From: Actinomycetota bacterium
GTDB taxonomy: Bacteria > Actinomycetota > Actinomycetes > Actinomycetales > Microbacteriaceae
Length of the DNA stretch: 8,189 bases
Assembly: GCA_009704605.1 (NCBI GenBank)
Contig: WLDW01000033.1
Location: 1-8,189 of the forward strand
Reading direction: 5' to 3'
Positions 5,911-8,189 of the stretch are shown here, piece after piece; within the stretch, counting starts at the first letter, position 1; each line of letters opens with the position of its first letter. A program made the translations under genes and the position numbers. The notes beneath the pieces were generated by a model. That model saw only the letters and a list, made by a program, of their open reading frames with translations, was not told the DNA's origin and did not search any database.

Positions 5911-7248
5911 TTAGACTCCTAGAATTGCTCCGGCAATCAAGAAGTAAATAACAAGTCCCGTAGCATCCACCAGAGTTGTAACCATAGGTGCCGAGATAAC
6001 CGCGGGATCAATCTTCAAAGCTTGTGCTCCAAGTGGGAGCACAGATCCAACGGTGGCCGCCCACATGCAAACAACAACAATTGCTAGAGCAACGGTTACC
6101 CCAACCTGCCAGCTTGCGGCAAACCATCCGGCGGCAAGCCCCACAACTCCAAGACCTAATCCAAGAAGCAGTCCAACTCGGGACTCTCTCCAAGCAACTC
6201 GAAGGACATCTTTTGGTCTTACTTCACCAAGAGCAATTGCTCTAACAGCACTGGTTGCTGCTTGCGAACCAACGTTGCCACCAGCCCCAATTAGCATCGG
6301 CATAAATAGGGCCAAAGCTGTGAACTTCTCTAGCGAGCCTTCAAATATTTGTAAGACTGAAACAGTGAGGGTGGCGGCGATAATCAGGAACATCAACCAG
6401 ACAATGCGAAGCCTCGCGAGATTAAAAACTTTTCCAGATAGGTAATGGCCAGAACTTGGCAGAGCCGCGGACTGGCGCGCGAAGTCCTCGCTGTTTGCTT
6501 CCTCAATAATGTCGATGGCGTCGTCGACTGTAAAGATTCCAACCACGCGCTGTTCAGTATCCAAAACCATGAGGGCTAGATCATTTGTATCCTGCAGCAG
6601 CCTTGCTGCTGCTTCAGCATCATCAGTGACCAAGGCGGTAGAAGCATCAGGATCGGCTATCTCACTTATTCTGGATTCCGTTTCTGCCATCACAACATCT
6701 GTGAGGTCAACTGATCCAATGAACTTTCTTTGCCTGTCAACTACTGCAAGAACTGAAACAGTCTCGGCGGATTCTCCCTTACGACGAATGATGTCAAGAA
6801 CTTCACCAACCGAGCTAGTTTCTGCAACCGCTATGACCTCAGGTGACATGTAACGACCAACGGTTTCTTCCGGGTATCCCAGAAGCTCTGCAGTCATCTT
6901 GCGTTCTTTAGGACTTAGTCCTTCGAGAACTTTCTTTACGAAACTTGCTGGGGCCTCACCCAATAGCCTGGCTCTATCGTCTGGGTCCATGCTTTCAAGT
7001 AGGTCTCTAAATGTTTGACCTCTTATACCTGAAAGAATCTGCTGTTGATTAGAAGCGTCCAGTTCTTCAAACACTTCGAGTGCTTCGTCCTTAGGCAGCA
7101 GTCGCCATACCAAAGTACTTTCGACAGAATCGAGTCGGTTAAGCTCCTCAGCGATTTCATGAGGAGCCATGAGTTCCAAGATGGAAGTTAGGACCTTAAC
7201 ATTGCCCTTTTCGGCGGCTTCAGCCAGTGATAGCTCTATTTCTGACAT
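5911..7248 (-). CDS. mgtE: Magnesium transporter MgtE
   Basis: Inner-membrane Mg2+-selective channel/transporter, gated by cytosolic Mg2+. The 445-residue product has the full family layout. An acidic MgtE N-domain of helical repeats spans about 1-130 (ELNRLD, LLPKDEALEVFEELD, MDPDDRARLL). Two CBS domains follow at about 134-190 and 194-250. After a plug-like linker, five membrane helices lie roughly at 281-301, 309-330, 357-378, 383-405 and 421-444. The pore signature GAGGNVGSQ is at 321-329, and D428 in TTLVDATG is at the place of the ion-binding Asp of Thermus MgtE. The ATG start follows a purine-rich GGTGG/GGAG stretch. A -10-like TAGAAT lies on the reverse strand at 7288-7293. The 5' leader is too short for an Mg2+ riboswitch. 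It is divergent from the DUF998 gene and convergent with glpX. The frame is intact, with no missing key residue. Confidence 0.95.
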   Translation of the reverse strand: MSEIELSLAEAAEKGNVKVLTSILELMAPHEIAEELNRLDSVESTLVWRLLPKDEALEVFEELDASNQQQILSGIRGQTFRDLLESMDPDDRARLLGEAPASFVKKVLEGLSPKERKMTAELLGYPEETVGRYMSPEVIAVAETSSVGEVLDIIRRKGESAETVSVLAVVDRQRKFIGSVDLTDVVMAETESRISEIADPDASTALVTDDAEAAARLLQDTNDLALMVLDTEQRVVGIFTVDDAIDIIEEANSEDFARQSAALPSSGHYLSGKVFNLARLRIVWLMFLIIAATLTVSVLQIFEGSLEKFTALALFMPMLIGAGGNVGSQAATSAVRAIALGEVRPKDVLRVAWRESRVGLLLGLGLGVVGLAAGWFAASWQVGVTVALAIVVVCMWAATVGSVLPLGAQALKIDPAVISAPMVTTLVDATGLVIYFLIAGAILGV

Positions 7249-7287
7249 TCTCCACCACCTTTGAAATTGAAGGGTATGCTCGATTGA

Positions 7288-7293
7288 ATTCTA
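7288..7293 (-). promoter_or_regulatory. Possible mgtE -10 element
   Basis: Read on the minus strand this is TAGAAT, one base from TATAAT and 39 nt before the mgtE ATG. With initiation a few bases downstream it would give a leader of about 30 nt containing the ribosome binding site. A -35 at the right distance (TTACTC, 18-bp spacer) is weak. Inferred from sequence match only. Confidence 0.35.
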
Positions 7294-7309
7294 GGCCCCC
7301 AAATCGAAA

Positions 7310-7326
7310 GTGAGTAAGCTCACCTC
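7310..7326 (+). promoter_or_regulatory. CRP/GlxR-like dyad overlapping a leaderless -10
   Basis: GTGAG (7310-7314) and CTCAC (7319-7323) form a perfect dyad. Viewed as GTGA-N6-TCAC it matches the core of the CRP-family site TGTGA-N6-TCACA, the type bound by GlxR in actinobacteria; the outer bases (A and C) do not match. The -10-like TAAGCT (7315-7320) lies inside it and ends 6 nt before the ATG at 7327. A protein bound here would block RNA polymerase, so repression is the natural inference. The dyad is seen; regulator identity is inferred. Confidence 0.45.
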
Positions 7327-7926
7327 ATGAAGCCAATTGAGAAACCAGCATTCATAGCTGCACTCATCGGTCCGATTCAGTCCGTGCTTGGATGGACCAT
7401 CGCCGGCGCACTTTGGGTTGGCTACGATCCGGTCCGACAGACCATCAGCGATTTAGCCGCCAACGAATCCCCGGTTCAGCTTGTGATGTCCAGCTTCTTT
7501 GTTCTTGGGGGAGTGCTTACTCTCATTGCTTCCATTTATGCCAGAACCTTTGCCTTTCCTGGAAGAGTTGCACTGTTCCTAGCTGCGATTTGCACCTTCG
7601 GGCTTACTATCTTCCCGACCCCGCTTATTGGTTACTCGTTTTGGCATCGAGTCTTTGCAATTGCATCATTCGTTTTGTCCGCCGGCTGGCACCTGTTTGC
7701 TATGAGGACCCGGAAGGACGCTCCTTGGATTCTCAAGCCCCCGGCAGCCATCATCGGCACAGCACTGCAAACTGCCCTAGCGCTCTGGTTCCTAAGCAGC
7801 TGGACAGACCCAAACACCACGAATGTCGGGGTCTGGGAGAGAGTCGTTGCTGTGAGTCAAGCACTTTACGTCTCGGTAGTAGTTATTGTTATATATATTG
7901 GACAGAGAAAAAACAGCATCGGATAG
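7327..7926 (+). CDS. DUF998-type integral membrane protein
   Basis: A 199-residue inner-membrane protein with about six predicted helices, roughly at 8-30, 50-71, 79-98, 105-126, 137-156 and 170-191. The short segment QTISDLA (38-44) after the first helix, a histidine at the start of helix 4 (H107, FWHRVF) and a WER motif before helix 6 (170-172) fit the DUF998 family as I know it. The function of that family is not established, and I do not assign one. The ATG start is 6 nt after a -10-like TAAGCT with no Shine-Dalgarno, pointing to a leaderless message. It is divergent from mgtE across 78 bp and followed on the same strand, 40 bp later, by a small lysine-rich gene that is probably co-transcribed. 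The family call is from recalled motifs, so it is less certain than the membrane topology. Confidence 0.75.
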   Translation: MKPIEKPAFIAALIGPIQSVLGWTIAGALWVGYDPVRQTISDLAANESPVQLVMSSFFVLGGVLTLIASIYARTFAFPGRVALFLAAICTFGLTIFPTPLIGYSFWHRVFAIASFVLSAGWHLFAMRTRKDAPWILKPPAAIIGTALQTALALWFLSSWTDPNTTNVGVWERVVAVSQALYVSVVVIVIYIGQRKNSIG

Positions 7927-7966
7927 ATTTGCGTTAGATCAGAAACCCCAGCGAGAAGAGGAAAAA

Positions 7967-8080
7967 ATGGCTCAGAAAGAACAGAAACCACAGAAGAACA
8001 ACAAAAAAGCCCCTGCTAAGAACCTCAAGGAAAAGCGCCTCGACAAGCAGGCTAAGGCTGCCAACAAAAAGAACTCCTAG
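7967..8080 (+). CDS. Small lysine-rich protein, 37 residues
   Basis: A very basic, low-complexity product: about a third lysine, many Gln, Asn and Ala, no Cys and no hydrophobic stretch. It is likely disordered and could bind nucleic acid or ribosomes; that is inference. I do not recognise a family. The ATG at 7967 is chosen because GAGG (7958-7961) lies 5 nt upstream in a purine-rich run and the composition becomes uniform from here. The same frame is open back to an ATG at 7886, but that start overlaps the membrane protein gene and lacks a ribosome binding site. It is 40 bp downstream of the DUF998 gene on the same strand and is followed by a hairpin. Small size leaves some doubt, but the ribosome site and position support a real gene. 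Confidence 0.65.
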   Translation: MAQKEQKPQKNNKKAPAKNLKEKRLDKQAKAANKKNS

Positions 8081-8086
8081 CGATAA

Positions 8087-8127
8087 GTTACGGTTTGGGG
8101 CAAACACTCAAAGCAATCGACCGTAAC
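8087..8127 (+). terminator. Possible terminator hairpin after the small gene
   Basis: A perfect 8-bp inverted repeat, GTTACGGT (8087-8094) and ACCGTAAC (8120-8127), is followed by the T-rich run AATTTCATTTTT. A small inner stem, TTTG-GGG-CAAA (8094-8104), can form inside the 25-nt loop. It starts 6 bp after the stop of the 37-codon gene. The long loop makes it a weaker intrinsic terminator than the one at 3827. Confidence 0.5.
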
Positions 8128-8141
8128 AATTTCATTTTTGA

Positions 8142-8175
8142 AGTTTTCAGTCCAACTTTTTGATGGGTGAAAACT
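8142..8175. repeat. Inverted repeat near the window end
   Basis: AGTTTTCA (8142-8149) and TGAAAACT (8168-8175) are exact 8-bp inverted copies around an 18-bp centre. It may be part of the promoter of a gene beyond the window or a second hairpin. No gene is seen in 8081-8189. Confidence 0.4.
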
Positions 8176-8189
8176 AAAGCCAAGGTCCA

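Noticed and set aside
6053..6445. 130-codon open frame antisense to mgtE
   Set aside because: mgtE has complete family motifs over the same bases; the antisense frame gives a Thr/Pro/Ala-rich product typical of a shadow.
7249..7326. Mg2+ riboswitch before mgtE
   Set aside because: The whole gap is 78 bp and the likely leader is about 30 nt, too short for an M-box or similar element.
7392..7937. 181-codon open frame overlapping the DUF998 gene in another frame
   Set aside because: Its product is rich in Cys, Ser, Trp and Arg with no recognisable motif, while the other frame gives a clean six-helix membrane protein.
7886..7966. Longer start for the lysine-rich small gene
   Set aside because: The upstream ATG lies inside the membrane protein gene without a ribosome binding site, and the added residues do not match the composition of the rest.
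1..8189. Mobile element, CRISPR array, phage or defence system
   Set aside because: No transposase, integrase, repeat-spacer array, terminal repeats or defence protein motifs were seen; gene content is ordinary core metabolism plus rhodopsin.

Overview
The window looks like chromosomal DNA from a small-genome aquatic actinobacterium, most likely a planktonic Microbacteriaceae of the Luna type (Rhodoluna/Aquiluna relatives). This rests on an actinorhodopsin-type light-driven proton pump, an M. tuberculosis-like nicotinamidase, a class II (GlpX) fructose-1,6-bisphosphatase, roughly balanced base composition, very tight gene packing, and starts that look leaderless. The lineage is inferred; there is no rRNA or other marker gene here. 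No mobile element, CRISPR array, tRNA or rRNA was seen.

Layout, left to right. A 5'-truncated pncA (nicotinamidase, NAD salvage) runs rightward and meets galT (galactose-1-phosphate uridylyltransferase) tail to tail with one base between stop codons. galT lies 35 bp behind a short-chain dehydrogenase gene on the minus strand, probably in one operon. A 73-bp divergent promoter region separates that operon from a rightward 496-codon gene of unknown function. That gene converges on the rhodopsin gene at a strong two-way terminator hairpin. The 278-bp gap between rhodopsin (leftward) and glpX (rightward) is the main regulatory region and holds several dyads and a repeated ATTTTGG/CCAAAAT element. 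glpX converges on mgtE, a gated magnesium channel/transporter. mgtE is divergent from a DUF998-type six-helix membrane protein gene, which is followed by a 37-residue lysine-rich small protein. The last 109 bp are non-coding and hold two inverted repeats.

How the genes may work together. The rhodopsin provides light-driven proton motive force. GlpX is the gluconeogenic phosphatase, GalT feeds galactose into the hexose phosphate pool, PncA recycles nicotinamide into NAD, and MgtE controls Mg2+. Most of this is ordinary housekeeping. I do not see a new multi-gene system. The most notable items are the rhodopsin (green-tuned, with a glycine consistent with carotenoid antenna binding), the recurring leaderless start architecture (TAAGCT-N6-ATG at two genes, TAGGCT-N7-GTG at a third), a CRP/GlxR-like dyad lying on one of these -10 elements, and the uncharacterised 496-residue protein.
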